Assembly: GCF_000237925.1 (NCBI RefSeq)
Contig: NW_017386026.1
Span: forward strand, 1,922,001 to 1,986,000
Origin: Schistosoma mansoni
Taxonomy: Eukaryota > Platyhelminthes > Trematoda > Strigeidida > Schistosomatidae
Direction of reading: 5' to 3'
Length of the DNA: 64,000 nt
Shown: positions 34,723 through 47,736 of the stretch, in pieces
Numbering within the stretch: the first letter of the stretch is position 1
Layout of the letters: each line of letters starts with the position of its first letter
The notes under the pieces: model-generated
The model's input: the letters and a program-made list of their open reading frames with translations, nothing else
Told to the model about the DNA's origin: nothing
Databases searched by the model: none
Made by a program: the position numbers and the translations under genes

Positions 34723-37605
34723 CTACTCCCCACATAGCTCCCCCCAGAGTGTCCGGAGGAAAAACTGTTATGCAAAATAAACAAGGGGGAGGAGTTTATT
34801 AAACAAAAGTGTCACACTCATGTGAAAATGTACATGAAAATTGTCAAAATGAGGACAGAAATGGAAATGTTAGCATGTGATTATGAGTAAATTAGTAAGC
34901 GTACAAAAAATTTAACATGCATTTATGTCGTGACTGTCCGGATGATAAAATAACATGTTTGTATGAGCAATTCGAAATATCGTGAAAATAGAGCAATAAA
35001 TTGTTTATGGGTATGACAGCGGAATAGATCGTGGAAATAAGTAATGTAGAATATAATAGAAATTGGTCTATGGTGCCGACTGAATATGACGATAAAGAAC
35101 AGTGAAATATATTCTGATAAGCCGCAGTAGAGTAAATAGAATCGATCAGCGATTAGTAGATTCGAATTCGCATACCTGGAGTTCGTGTGTGGTAAAAATA
35201 ATCGAATCGTAGGATGATGACTGCATCAACGGTTGATATTCATTGCTGTACTGATAATGATAATAAGATTCGAAGTCAGTGTGAGTTGTCGCTTGCTTTG
35301 AGTTATCGTTAAATATGTATTAGTAGAATGACCAGAGGAACAGGATAGTGACTGCTGAAACGAGATATGCAGAGTCGTATTCCTTTATGGTCATGCAGCC
35401 TATCGTGGTTTGTGTAGTTAGAGGGATATGCGCTCAACCTCGTTTGTTACGAAACCGTATTAAGGCATAACAAAAATACCAATACATATGATTATCGATG
35501 ACGGCAAGTGAGACTGACTTGGATGTGACGAACAAGAGTGTATCTTTGAGAGACCAGCTCTAAACTCTATGTTCCTGTATACCATGCAATGGAAATAGAA
35601 TACTAATTGCAGTAACCAAATATTTTTGATGCGTAATAGATGATGCAGCATTCAGATTTACATGTCGATGAATAGATAATATGAACATAATCATTACTAA
35701 TCGGCTGGTAATGCGGCGTCGAATACTTGATTTGTGTATAGACATTAAAGTAGGGATCATAGTAAAACAAAAATTGCGAAAGTTCAGTTTAGGTTGTCGC
35801 TGAAAATATAAAAAATTCCGATTGCTGCGTACCATTGTGATGAATGGACATTAGTGGTATGGAGAACATAAGTTCCTACTATCGGGAGTATGACTCCAAA
35901 CTTATGTCAATGATAGAGTGTAATGTTAGACCGAAAATGACATGAAAAAAGATTGGAACGAACTCACCCGAATCAGGAAAATTTTTCGTCATTGATAACT
36001 TAAAGCGGCCAATCACTAGAAAAAGGCAAAATATAATTGGTAAAGAAGATAAAGATAGAATAAAACACTCCATTGACAGCGAAAATTTGATCAAGTAAGA
36101 AGTCAACCCCAAAGCTATTTGTGCTGCATGTATCGTTCAGTATCCAATAGAAAAACTAGAAAATATGGTTATTATAGTTCTGTCGTTCACTGTGCATTGA
36201 TTTGAATATTATCGCGAGTCCTCTTTCGAATTCATCAATCACAACAGACTGATAGAAGTGCAGCCCAAAAACTTTTTAACAAGTGTTTTGAACATTACAT
36301 GCCTCATTTTGTTTGTCTTACACGTTCCATCGATATCAATGGCCTGCAGAAAGTATTCATGAGGGTTGATCACATCACCTCGCACAGAAAAAACTCTAAA
36401 GATACAGTCTAAGTCGTCACGAAAGTCCATCAACCCCCCCCTGTCACTTGTAGAAAGTATAAAATAGTTTTAATATTTAATTACTGTTATTTTACTTGTC
36501 ACTTAAACATAATATTTACTTAGGTAGTGTAGTGACCTACTTTTATAACGAGAAAGTGATTGGTACAATGGAAACAATTATTATTATAACCTATTGTACC
36601 AGTGATTGTTTTACTGCACTTGTTTGTTTAAACGTACCAAACACACATTCTTCCGCTGTCTGTGACCTTGCACGAGCTCGCAACGCTCTGTAGTTAAGCT
36701 TGTAATCTGGCATGATCTCTGTATTCTCTCGATACCACGAGATCGCCAACAAATATATCTTATTGCAACCGTCAACAATCTTCTGGTTTTCGTCTTACAG
36801 AGAGATGCAACTTGATATCTGGCACGTAATATTCCTGTAGTGGTGATCATAAGCCATCGCGACTCATTGCCTTTTGCACTGATGACCCGAAATTTCGAAC
36901 ACGTTTCAACCTCTGAAGAACCTTCCAGAGAAGATTACCACGGTGAGTCCATTATCTATCTATCCACTTTTGTTACATATATTCGTATGCGAATCGACAC
37001 CAACTACAGTAGAACCCCATCCTCAGATTTCTGATGTCAGCAAAAAACTCAATTTTTCCAATTTATCCGTTCACTAAATCAGTAACTTCCAGAACTTCAT
37101 ATTACGACTACTAAATGATTGAATTACACTACTTATGGCGTTGAATAACCTTTGCTGACAGATATTTTCAACGTTTAAGCTAGAAGTACAGGATTGGTCG
37201 TGTTTGATGTAAAATATGTCGTCTCATATCCTCAAGTGACTTAGTACACTGTTATTCTAGACTTGAAGCCCGAATGTCGACACATAAGTTGACACAAAGT
37301 TTAAAAAAATATAAAACTTTGACACCTGATACGACCTCCGTCCTCTCAAGTATGACGCAAGATCTGGGAAGCGTTATACTGTGTCACATACCATGTTTTA
37401 TCTCATCAATCTTATCTGTGCAAGGGTTTGATATTGTAGAACAACTAGTACTGTGCTTGTTAAACGTGGAGCACTTGGATTTTAGATCAGTCACCTTCAT
37501 CTATTCGCTAAAATTCTGCTAAAGTAATTTTATGACTTGCACCATGCATACTTAAAGTTTGAATTTTAAACTGAAGCAATTTTTAAGACAAATCTACTTT
37601 GACAC
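34723..37605. other. Possible remnant interior of the 433-bp LTR element; no gene recognised
   Basis: The polypurine tract predicts retroelement sequence here on the minus strand. Only short frames are present (77 codons at 35879-36112, 64 at 36239-36433), without recognisable gag or pol motifs. No host exon was seen either. Confidence 0.35.
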
Positions 37606-40095
37606 TGTAGGGTCAGTGAAATGTCACTGAACACGAGCCAAATCATCCGGCAGTTGGGTCACTGAATATCGAACAGGTCGTCGATCCCCATCAAGGTCAA
37701 GAACCATCAACGCGCATCATTTAATCATACACCATGGACTGGCCCATTCGGAAGTGGTTCCACTTTCGCTTGTATCTACTCTAACCAATACATTCTTGTA
37801 ATAACGTCTTTTGTGTTGTACAGTCTTCAGAGCATCCATGATCCCTTGATACGTCTATGGGGCAATCCACGTAAGGTGCTGATCACGAGATGTGACTTCC
37901 AAGTTAGCTTATTCGTTACACCGTCCCCGTCTAACTCGAGTAGGCCTCCAATCATTCGACATAGATCGTCAACGTTGATCATTTACACTGGTGTGCAAGA
38001 CTTCGGATAACACAACCTATCATCATGACTTTTTTTATTGCACTCTATACTTACTATTTTTTCATTTTTGACGTCGCCCATGTTGATCAGTTGCTGTGAA
38101 CATTCGTCGCTTATTATCCTTGTTGATTAGTATTTCAACCTTAATTAGTTCAATCGGTAGAACTAACCAATCAACTACGACTCTAATCGGCTATCATGGT
38201 TCTTTAACAAACACTAGCAGCATGTAAATGCTCCTATGAAATATGTCTGTTAAAATATTAACCACTCGTAATTATAGCCACATGGCAACACGAACGCATA
38301 TCTGTTTACAACTTATCCACTTGTACCAGGAATACAGGATTAACCGTCGATTATAAATTCATCTATTTGCTTAATCACTATCAACTAACTTCTGTCAGAA
38401 ACTATCTACCAGAATATTTTACTTTCTTGACCACTGCCTGCCTAATTTCCAATTGCTAAGTTCCATGGCGAAACGGAGGATACTAATGCTAGAAATTTAC
38501 GGTGTGTTTGAACTATAAATTTCCTGCAATGTTAGATCTTCTTTAGACTGTTTCACCAGGCAATGCTACGTGTTTGGCTCAAACTAAATTTGGATTTATA
38601 CGAATTCAGTCTACAATGCTTCGTTAAGCTACGAATTTAATCAATAAATTTCAATTACTTGGGAGCAAGAGTAACCCAGGTGAGTTTCATAATTGCGTTA
38701 GTTAATTTAGCATAATGTTCATGATGTTTAATAACATTTCGCGACTACTTTCACTTAGGGTAGTCATGCATTCTGTCACTGCCGTCAACTTTTAGTCGAA
38801 ATTATGTACATTTATGACTCATAAGTCAAAATACTCCTGAAAAACGTATTTCATGTACACGAGTAATCTTAGTCCATGTCCTAACTAGACACTTCGTCGT
38901 ATTTAACACGTCACTTAACGCTAGATAACAAGCCATTTTTCGAAACGATCACGTTATCTAAACCTAAACTTTAGTTATATTGGTGGTTACCATTTTAATT
39001 AATGTTTACTATGCGCTTTGTATTTGCTGTTATCTCACACAGTAAATCATTGCTCGATTTCCTTATTGCACGAAAGTCACTTCAACTTCGTCTTCGGTTT
39101 ATTTACATGCAATACGGGTTTGGAAAATATCTAAACGACCTCTGAAATTCTCCACGGACCCCACGATAGTTTTCGTATATGTTTGCTATTACACATCGAA
39201 TTGCTATAATAACGATTCCCAAACGAACGTTCAGTACAACTGTCAGTATACGAAAGGATGTTACTTCGATGTGACATTACAACACATTCGAACTATTGTA
39301 GTTATTCAACTTCGACGTCGTATTTTTTTATCTTATGAAGTATTGTTTCCGCGTGGCTGTCATCTAACAGATGATTTCGCTCGACGATCTAAAGTCTGTC
39401 AAGTTCAATTGGTGGTTTGACGACACTCATTCACGCGAATCATCAGTTTACGCAGTCAAGCGAATCTCCTGCAAACTGACAACGATATTGTCGTCTCGAC
39501 CCCAGCACTGACAGCAATTTTCACTGATATCACTGACATGAGTTCAGAGTGACACTCTTGGTTTCTTATGTTCTTTTCGACATTTTTCGGTTCACTCGTC
39601 AATCAAATATGCAGCACTCACCGTTTATCATCTTTTAGAGACTTCATCGTGCCACCTTCGCTCTCGCTCTGTATTCTTCCACCCTTATTGATTTTCACAG
39701 CAATTATCAGTTTTCCAAACTGACTGCAAGTTGATCAGAAGCTTCGCACAAGGAAACCACTACTTATCTTCACGGTTATACTTCGGTACTTAGAGTTAGT
39801 CTGTTAAATATAGATATAACTAGAAATCGACGCTTACAAACAGTTGTCAACGACACTTACTGACTTTCTACTCGGAACCGATAACAGTGCAAACATTGGC
39901 ATCGAAAGATAATACGCTTATCGTATTATTACTTTGACGTCACTATTTTTGCGGCGGACCAGTCCATGGTGTATGATTAACTGATGCGCGTTAATGGTCC
40001 TTGACCTTGACGGGGATCGACGACCTGTTCGATATTCAGTGACCCAACTGCCGGATGATTTGGCTAGTGTTCAGTGAGATTTCACTAACCCTACA
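37606..40095. mobile_element. 2.5-kb element with 138-bp terminal inverted repeats, non-coding
   Basis: 37606-37743 and 39958-40095 are inverted copies at about 95 percent by eye. They begin TGTAGGGTCAGTGAAATG and TGTAGGGTTAGTGAAATC. The 4-bp ACAC lies immediately outside each end (37602-37605 and 40096-40099), a plausible target duplication. The interior of 2.2 kb has no open frame above 65 codons and no transposase motif. It could be a non-autonomous DNA transposon, or two inverted copies of a short repeat. A more diverged relative of the terminal repeat is at 41660-41790. Confidence 0.6.
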
Positions 40096-40471
40096 ACACA
40101 AACGGGCATAATATGATTACACATGTCTGACACAGACTTGAAGGCAAAAATCCTAAAACATAAGATACAGTATTTCATGGTAACTCACAAATAGTCCCAC
40201 TGACTTGAGCAAACAATCAGATTCGAAATATTGCACACTTACACAAACTTCCCTGCATCTATGGGACTGTAGTCTCCAGATTAAGTAAGAAAATAGCATG
40301 TGTAAGTGGATATTTATGATATCATCGATGGTCTCATTGCCAAATAGAATTTTATTCAATCCTATTTCTACTGCATTACAGAAGTGTAGCAGGGAAATAA
40401 CCAAGAAGCAACTCGTCATCAGCTGACCCGAGGTTAGTGGCATAGAATAGTACAGTGTAGTCATGATAGAC

Positions 40472-40765
40472 TGTCGTATCCCGAAGAGAATTGTGAGTAA
40501 TAACTTTTGAGAACTATTTGTGGACCAATGTAATATTTATATTTCTTATTCTACAATTGTTAAGTAACTAACCTTATCATATTCGTGTTCCTCTTATCAT
40601 TAGCTTTATTTTGACTTTTGAACTATCATTATATGATTCTTGGGTTATCATCAGTTTATTGATTACTTTCCTCTCTATCCACAGCCACATTTGGGTAAAT
40701 ATTGTACAAATGTTATTTTCTATTTTATGGTATGATGTGATCTGTTTGGTTGGTATATAAAGACA
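40472..40765 (+). mobile_element. 3'-truncated LTR, same family as 9858-10344
   Basis: It runs from TGTCGTATCCCGAAGAG to the TATA box GGTATATAAAG and then loses similarity. It therefore retains a U3-like part only. Confidence 0.65.
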
Positions 40766-40959
40766 TAAAGACATCGTTCTCCTAAGTACTTGGGCCATTT
40801 TTTATCACCTCCTAGATATTATGACCAGTAATGAACCGGATTCCTTAGTACACCGAATAAACAGGATATAATTAAATCTATGTAACCAAAAGAAATGTAT
40901 CCTAGATCACTAAAAAACCAGCAAACTTCATCCCAAATCTCCCAGAACATGTTTTAAAA

Positions 40960-41600
40960 TATCTATGATTAAAAGTAAACTACCAGGGTTTTAGAAGAAA
41001 GTCATAGTCAACTCTGTTCTCCAAACAGGTAGTGGATGTAATCCTGAAAATATAAACTCGTATGCTTTGCAAACATGATTATTTGGATTTTGTTGAAGGT
41101 TGTTCGCAAACGGTTGTTTATTCACTGAAATGAAAACATGATCTTCTACGAGACTCAACACAGTTTTAGTACAGGTTATTCATCTTTCACAAACTTATTA
41201 TTAGCTTGAGAGAGTTAGTGTGTCGAAAATTACTTTTAGATGTAGCCTTCATGGACTTCGTTATGGTCTTCTACAAAGTTCCGTGCAACGAAATGTTATC
41301 TAAATCAATCCCTATCGTGATCAAGGGTAGCTTATGTGGATAATGAATTTTGCATTTGGATGATAAAAAACGGTACGTGTTAGCTTAAACTTATCTGGCT
41401 GGAAAACTTGGGTTAACAGACAATCTTGAGTCTATAGATCATAAACTTCAATGATCTGTTTCGAATCATTCGGGGTCCACTCGAGTTATACAGAAATGAC
41501 ATGACTAACTAGTTATCTTCGAAGTCACACCTTATTCGTAATAACTAGTGTGGACTATCCATTTATCGTATCCAGGTACTACGACTACTTTGATGGCCTT
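40960..41600 (+). pseudogene. Decayed CR1-like reverse transcriptase, palm part
   Basis: Near 41230 the frame reads DVAFMDFVMVFYKVPCNEML, equivalent to the CR1 motif around DFSKAFDTVPH. Flanking frames carry traces of the adjoining palm region. Stops and shifts are frequent. Confidence 0.6.
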
Positions 41601-41659
41601 ACAACATAAACGACGTCATGAAAAAAATATTGGTGAAAGTAGGTACAGGTAACGGAGTG

Positions 41660-41790
41660 CAACTACCACCGGGTGGGCCAGCGTAACTGATTGATGTAAG
41701 TTCGTTTTCCAGACCTTGACGAGGATTATTAAGCTGCCAAATATTCAGTGACCTGACTGCCCGATAATTCGCCGAAGGCCGTTACATTTT
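41660..41790 (+). repeat. Diverged copy of the 138-bp terminal repeat
   Basis: AGACCTTGACGAGGAT, AATATTCAGTGACCTGACTG and CCGATAATTCGCC follow the same order as 40003-40060 in the right-hand repeat, at clearly lower identity. It separates two CR1-like fragments. Confidence 0.5.
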
Positions 41791-42079
41791 ACTACAAGTT
41801 CATAATTATTCATCCTGTTGCATTCTGACGACATCAAGACAGGGAGAGTATTAAAATCAAGGTGATGGGCAAAAGTTAAAAAATATCCGATAAAATAGTC
41901 CAAATACTGTGGGATTCGGCAGTTGCCGGTTCCCGGTTTACTGTACATTATGATGCATATTAACCACCAAGTATTAATACATATGCAGCGAATAACTTTT
42001 GGCTACTTATTATCTAGATAGATACACAATAATCAACCTTGAAAACCTATGCTTGCTCTCATGCGAGATCTGCCAAAGT

Positions 42080-42530
42080 TTCGAAACCCTCTAATCAATC
42101 CACGAATTTTTCAACCCCACAGATGTTAGGGCCTTTTTTACGTCTATGCAATATTCGTTCGTCCTAAACTTGGTTATTGAATGCAAGCGACCAGCCCTTA
42201 ATTAAGAACTTCAAGGGGCCGTTGATAAAGGTTCAAAGAAACACAAACAGTTTGATTCTTAAAATAACAAAGCTACCGTATGACGAAAGACAGTATAAGT
42301 TAAAGCTTTTCCCCTTTCCGTGTGGAAGGATTAAAGATGAATTGATCAGAATTTTTAAATTGGTAATAATAATAATGATTTTGTATCTGACATGTCCTCG
42401 TTATTCTTGCTTTACAATGAAGAAAACTGTCAAGGACACCTTAAAACTCACACATGCCCAGAACAAACCATTTTTCATACGATTAATGACCTTTGAACGG
42501 GATCATTTGTAGGCGGATTACCTATCTCGT
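42080..42530 (+). pseudogene. CR1-like C-terminal fragment
   Basis: ITKLPYDERQYKLKLFPFPC, then GRIKDELIRIFKLV, matches the conserved CR1 segment with the pattern LPYeeRLxxLxLfsLxyRRxRGDLI. It may be the continuation of the fragment at 40960-41600, interrupted by the repeat. Confidence 0.6.
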
Positions 42531-42659
42531 CATGTGAATAAAGATCCGTCTACCGACGCACTCTATAAAAAGTTCAATCAACTAAGAGATTCCATAAACA
42601 GAAATATTACAGACCACTTAGCCTTCCGACATTAGATAGATGAAATGCGAATTGAGACT

Positions 42660-43785
42660 TAAGCTCTCTAGACGAAAGCTGCAATTCCATCAACGAAAGT
42701 TTGAACATGTGTGCACCACACCACACGCATTATGACTTTCTATTTTTCTTTTCAATTATTTACTCGCATTTCGCTGCATTAGCGTAAATAAGCTCAATGT
42801 AATCTCAACTACTGCTATTTGATATCTGTGGAAAGATAAAATCTTCGTGAGAAAGACCTTGAACAGTTTAAGCTAATCAATAATGCCAAGGCCCCTCGAT
42901 ATCTGAAGAGGCGCAATAAGTGTCAGTTTCTTTTCTTAGTTTTGTGTGGTTTATAATTCTTTATGGTATATAATGGATTCCCCTTAAGCCCCAAACCAAA
43001 TAATTCTATCACTGTATATAAGGCCAGTATATACCTGAGCCAAAAGAGGTCATGGTTATTAATATTGTGGAAAAATCTGAATTTTCGGGAATATTCCCCG
43101 AAATATTTCTTCAAAATTGCAAATTATTTTGGGGTTTTATCAACTATTATAGAAATTTTTTCACAAAGTGTTATAGTATTCTGGGTAAATTTCCGAAAAT
43201 TTGAGGGTTTTTGCCGTCTCTTCGGAATTTCTTCAAAACGGACAAAACTTTCCCAAAAATAGGGAGATTGCGTTCAAGCTATGACAAACCCTTTTATGAG
43301 TCATAAGTACATCCACTGTTCGGTTTTAGTAAGTTCTACAATAGTTTTAAGGCCGTGAATTACATTTTGAGAGAAATATTAAGGAAAAATAAGGATGGAA
43401 TTCTTGGCATTAACCTCTGTATCCTCACAGATTCAAACTTGTTAGACATAAAAATGGTTTTGCATTAAAATGAATTATTCTTCCAAGTCTATTTCAGATG
43501 ACAGAAAACTGCGAAATTGTACGGGATTTTCTAAGGGGGATATTTCAAGAAAGTGACATTCTGATTACTAAAGAGTACTGTTGGTGAGGTTTCGGGAGGG
43601 GGAACGTCTTTAGTGATCTACCTTTCACTTAATACAGAAACCGAAGTTGTCTATCGTTGAGAACAAATGTTATATGGTCCTAGTGCAAGATCTGTTGGTT
43701 CATGTGATTGACAGGGCGTTTGTTCGTAGACGCAAATCATGTAGTAAGGGATTAACATGTTGACATCATATGAACTCTATTCCAA
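42660..43785. other. No recognised gene
   Basis: Two short opposed open frames (about 63 and 99 codons near 42960-43260) share the same DNA and show no motif. Confidence 0.4.
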
Positions 43786-43789
43786 GTCA

Positions 43790-43990
43790 TCAACGAAACG
43801 CTAGGATGAAAATTTTATTCTCACTACTGCACTTAATTCGGCTGAATCCCTTCTCATTATCTTATAGAAGGGTAGAATATAATATAATCACTACATACAT
43901 ATTACTTAATGTCATTGAATCTGTCATTTTCCCACTTTACTGGTTTTTTGAAGCTATTAATTTAAAATGACGCTATTCACAACCCGACAA
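43790..43990 (+). pseudogene. Second CR1-like C-terminal fragment
   Basis: LIRLNPFSLSYRRVEYNIIT repeats the LxLFSLxYRRxRGDLI motif, so this is another remnant of the same class. The Gly-Asp after the arginines is lost. Confidence 0.5.
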
Positions 43991-44464
43991 CCATTTGCTT
44001 AGTAGCCGGTGTTTTTAACACTGTTCGGAAATATCTGTCACAACACGTTAACACTCTTTCTGTAGACCGACAAAGCTCGGACTAACCAATCATTTCCCAT
44101 TTCCAGGGCTAAAATACTATTTCCAGATTCCTGTCTCTGCTAACTAGATCAAAGCAGCTTGTGACTTTGAGACTATATGTTACAAACTAGTTGAATTCTG
44201 TCGAGCGTCTTCAAATACAAGGTTATAATAATATACTTGGCGACTCATTTGTTGCCAATTAAGTTGTACATTGTAAACTTTAAGGTCTATGAAATCATCT
44301 AGAAAAGGAGGATAAACGCCATTCTTTTTAATGGATTACTGCTTTACGTAACAGAACACAAAAGGTTCCTAACAGAAATCCAGCAGACTAGTGAAGCTTC
44401 GTTTCTAGCTCTAGATGTAAAAGACACCACTTTATACATCAATATTGATGACTTCCTAGGTTAG

Positions 44465-45446
44465 CCAGTCAGCTACAACGTAGGACCATGCACACATATG
44501 CATCCGTCTAAGTTGCCATACCTCGTTAGCAAAACAAAATAAACACCGGATTCATAGAGGCAGTTAATTTTGTAGATGTAATATATAAAAGATAGGTTGT
44601 ATATAAGGATATAGTGCAAGAAGAGACAGATATGAACCAATTTTGATCTCAAGATTTAAGGAAAGATAAAAAGTGTATACACCTGCGCCATTGTGATCGG
44701 TTCTGAGCGATGTCACCTAGAATCTCCAACCATTAGTTACGATAGTCACGTGGATCCCGACCAAGTAGTCTGCATCTACCAAGATGACTCAGACTGAAAG
44801 TTAGTGACTTCAATCACTGGTGCCACGTGTTGGTTTTGTCGCCCCTAACTCTCTTCCAACCATCCCCTATATTAGTCAGCATAGCGCGTCGTGGTAATCG
44901 GTGTTCGGGCATACGTAACACGTGACCCAACCATCTCAGCTGATGAAGATTCATGACCTCATCAACTGATTTACCATCATTCCCTAATATCCTGTGTCTA
45001 ACCTCACTATTAATTACCTGTTGATCCCAGCAGATGTGAGCAATATTTCTCAGGCATCTGTGGTCAAGTTTTAGTAACTTACGAGTATCTTCTATTCTTA
45101 ATGGTCACCTTTCGCAGTCGTAATATAGAATAGAGTGAACTGCTGTGCAGTATATTCGTCCCTTAATTGATAGACAGATATTTTGTCTTTGCCATAGGTG
45201 ACATAAGTTGGCAGAAGCCAAACGAGCTTTTTGAATCCGTGCTGAGATTTTGTCGGACACCAACCCACTAGGGCTGATCAGACTTCCAAGATAAGTGAAG
45301 TCGTCGACGCGTTTGACTACTTCACTCCATATCCTCAGTTCAGATATTGATGCAAGCCAGTCCTGGAGTAACAGTTTACATTTAGATGGGGAGAAATGCA
45401 TCCCAAACATCCTGGCATTGTTGCTCAGTGCTAACAGAAGACTCTG
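44465..45446 (-). pseudogene. 3' part of the outer RTE-like element
   Basis: It begins QSLLLALSNNARMFGMHFSP at 45446 and continues as DFTYLGSLISPSGLVSD and, in a second frame, LHQLRWLGHVLRMPEHRLPR to about 44690. A 3' UTR ends near 44465. It is the continuation of the fragment at 47737-49790, separated from it by the nested copy. Confidence 0.75.
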
Positions 45447-45457
45447 CATTTTGTCAG

Positions 45458-47736
45458 TCAGTCAGTCATAACGTAGAACTTCGTACGTACGTACATCAGT
45501 TCGAGTTGCCATACCACATTAGCACAGAGATGCAGTTGTCGATTCAAATCCCATAGTGGTAGAAGTAGTAGGAGTATAATCAGAAATCCAAAAGATTAGG
45601 GTTTGAAGAAATTATTGAAGGAGTATAGTACAGTGAAATAAATTTGGAAAGAGAAAAATATAAAAACAGGAGGAATTCAGAAGATTAGAATTTGGTAGAA
45701 CACAAAGAGTGGATGCATCTTCGCCATTGCAAACGATTTTGAGCCATGGCATTCAAGGTCTCTAACCATCGGTTGCTGTCATCTCGCGAATCCCAACCAG
45801 GTAGTCTACACCTACCAACATGGCCCAGTCCACTTGTCAGTGACTTCATTGATTTGTGCCACGTTTTGGTCTGGCCACCCCTAGCTTTCTTCCAACCTAC
45901 TCCTACACCATGAAACATTGCACGTCGGGGCAGTCGGTGGTCGGGCATACGTAACACATGTCCCAGCCATCTCAACTGATGAAGTTTCACTACTTCATCA
46001 ATCGATTTGCCATCCCTACCTAGTACTCGTTTCCTAACAACTGCATTACTTACCCGGTGGTCCCAGGATATACGAGCAATGCTTCGAAGACACCTATGAT
46101 CGAACACTAGTAGCCTACGAATATCCTCTACTCTTATTGGCCATGTTTCACTGCCATAAAGTAGGACGGAGCGAACTGCTGCACAGTAAACCCATCCTTT
46201 GATTACTAGACGGATATCTCGCCTACGCCATAAATGACGCAAGTTGGCGAAAGCTAGACGAGCTTTCTGCATCCGTGCTGAGATTTCGTCACATACCAGA
46301 CCACAAGGGCTGATGAGACTCCCAAGATAAGTGAAGTGGTCTACACGCTCAACTACTTCACTCCCTATCATTAGTTCAGGTGTCGATGCAACCCAATCCT
46401 GAAGTAACATTTTGCACTTCGAGGGAGAGAATCGCATTCCGAACATGCCTGCATAGTTGCTTATAGTGGTCAGAAGACTCTGCATGTTGTCAGCGTCTTC
46501 ACCGAGTAAAACTATGTCGTCGGCGTATTCTAAGTCAACAAGTGAGCCTCCTGGTAAAAGTTCAACTCCTGGAGGTTTAGCTGATGAAAGTGCTATCTCT
46601 AAAAGTATGTCAATGACAAAGTTAAACAAGAATGGGGAGAGTGGACAGCCCTGACGAACGCCACTTGTGGTAATCAGTTCTGATGACAGTTCGCGATAGG
46701 CTCTAACTCGACCAGTTGTGTTCGAGTAGAGAGCCTTTATGAGGTTAATGTACTTCTTTGGTACTCCTTTCAGTGACAAACATTGCCATAGAACCTCACG
46801 ATCAACGGAGTCAAATGCCGCCTTAAGGTCAAGAAATACTACTATTGTGGGACGTCTGAATTTGTGTCTATGTTCTAGAACCTGACGTAGGGTGAATATC
46901 TGGTCTATGCAACCACGTCCAGGTCGAAAACCAGCCTGGTTTTCTCTAGTCTGCTCTTCACGAGCTTTGGTTAGGCGACCTAGTATTATTGAAGCTAATA
47001 TTTTAGACACTATATTAGTCAAACTGATCCCTCTGTGATTGTCACAGGAGGACTTTTGTCCTTTCTTATAGACTGGCACAATCAGTGGTTGGGACCAGTC
47101 AGATGGAATTACGTCCAGTTCCCAGTTTCTACCTAAGACCTCAGTCAATCTCACTGCTAGTACTGGACCACCATCCTTAAAAATCTCAGGCGTAAACCTG
47201 TCAGGGCCTGCTGCTCTCCCTCGCTTCAGATTTCCTATAGCTTTTTCAACCTCACAGAGGGTTGGAGGACTTACATCAATTTGCCATTCAGGACGACTAG
47301 GGATCGTGGGTAATTGAAGTGTGGCTGAAGGCCAGTTGAACTGATCCCTAAAGTGTTCTGCCCATCGATCCAACCTCCTGGATTGAGAATGAATAATATG
47401 CCCATCTTTATCTGAGATGGTTTCACTGATATTCGGGTTCCTAATACCGGTTTCTTTAACGAGTCTGAATAGCTGTCTACTGTTACCTATTGCCGCTGCC
47501 TTTTCCATCTCTCTTGCTTTCGCTACCCACCACTGTTCACGATCATTACGTAGACTTCTTATAAGCCTGCGCTTAAGTTGACTCCGCTCTTCGTTATGCT
47601 CAGAGCCAGGTGGGATGAGTTTACGAGCATCTATCAGTGCGGTAGATGCTGCCGAGATCCATTGTTTCTCCCTAACCTTATGGTTTACCTTATTAGCGGA
47701 TATCACTGCTGTTTCCACAGCTTTTCGGATGTCATT
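45458..47736 (-). mobile_element. Nested 5'-truncated RTE-like copy
   Basis: It is inserted into the outer copy, with CATTTTGTCAG at both 45447-45457 and 47737-47747 as an 11-bp target duplication. The 3' UTR (45458-45684) ends in a GTCA/TGAC tetranucleotide run. The insert begins inside the region between endonuclease and reverse transcriptase and has a full reverse transcriptase. The duplication overlaps the tail repeat, so its exact length is uncertain by a few bases. Confidence 0.8.

Noticed and set aside
42540-42620. Another Penelope-like motif (DPSTDALYKKFNQLRDSI)
   Set aside because: It directly follows a CR1-like fragment and could be chance; too short to call.
44297-44465. Possible Penelope-like reverse transcriptase piece (SEASFLALDVKDTTLYINID)
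   Set aside because: Only one weak motif; no second motif in a consistent frame.
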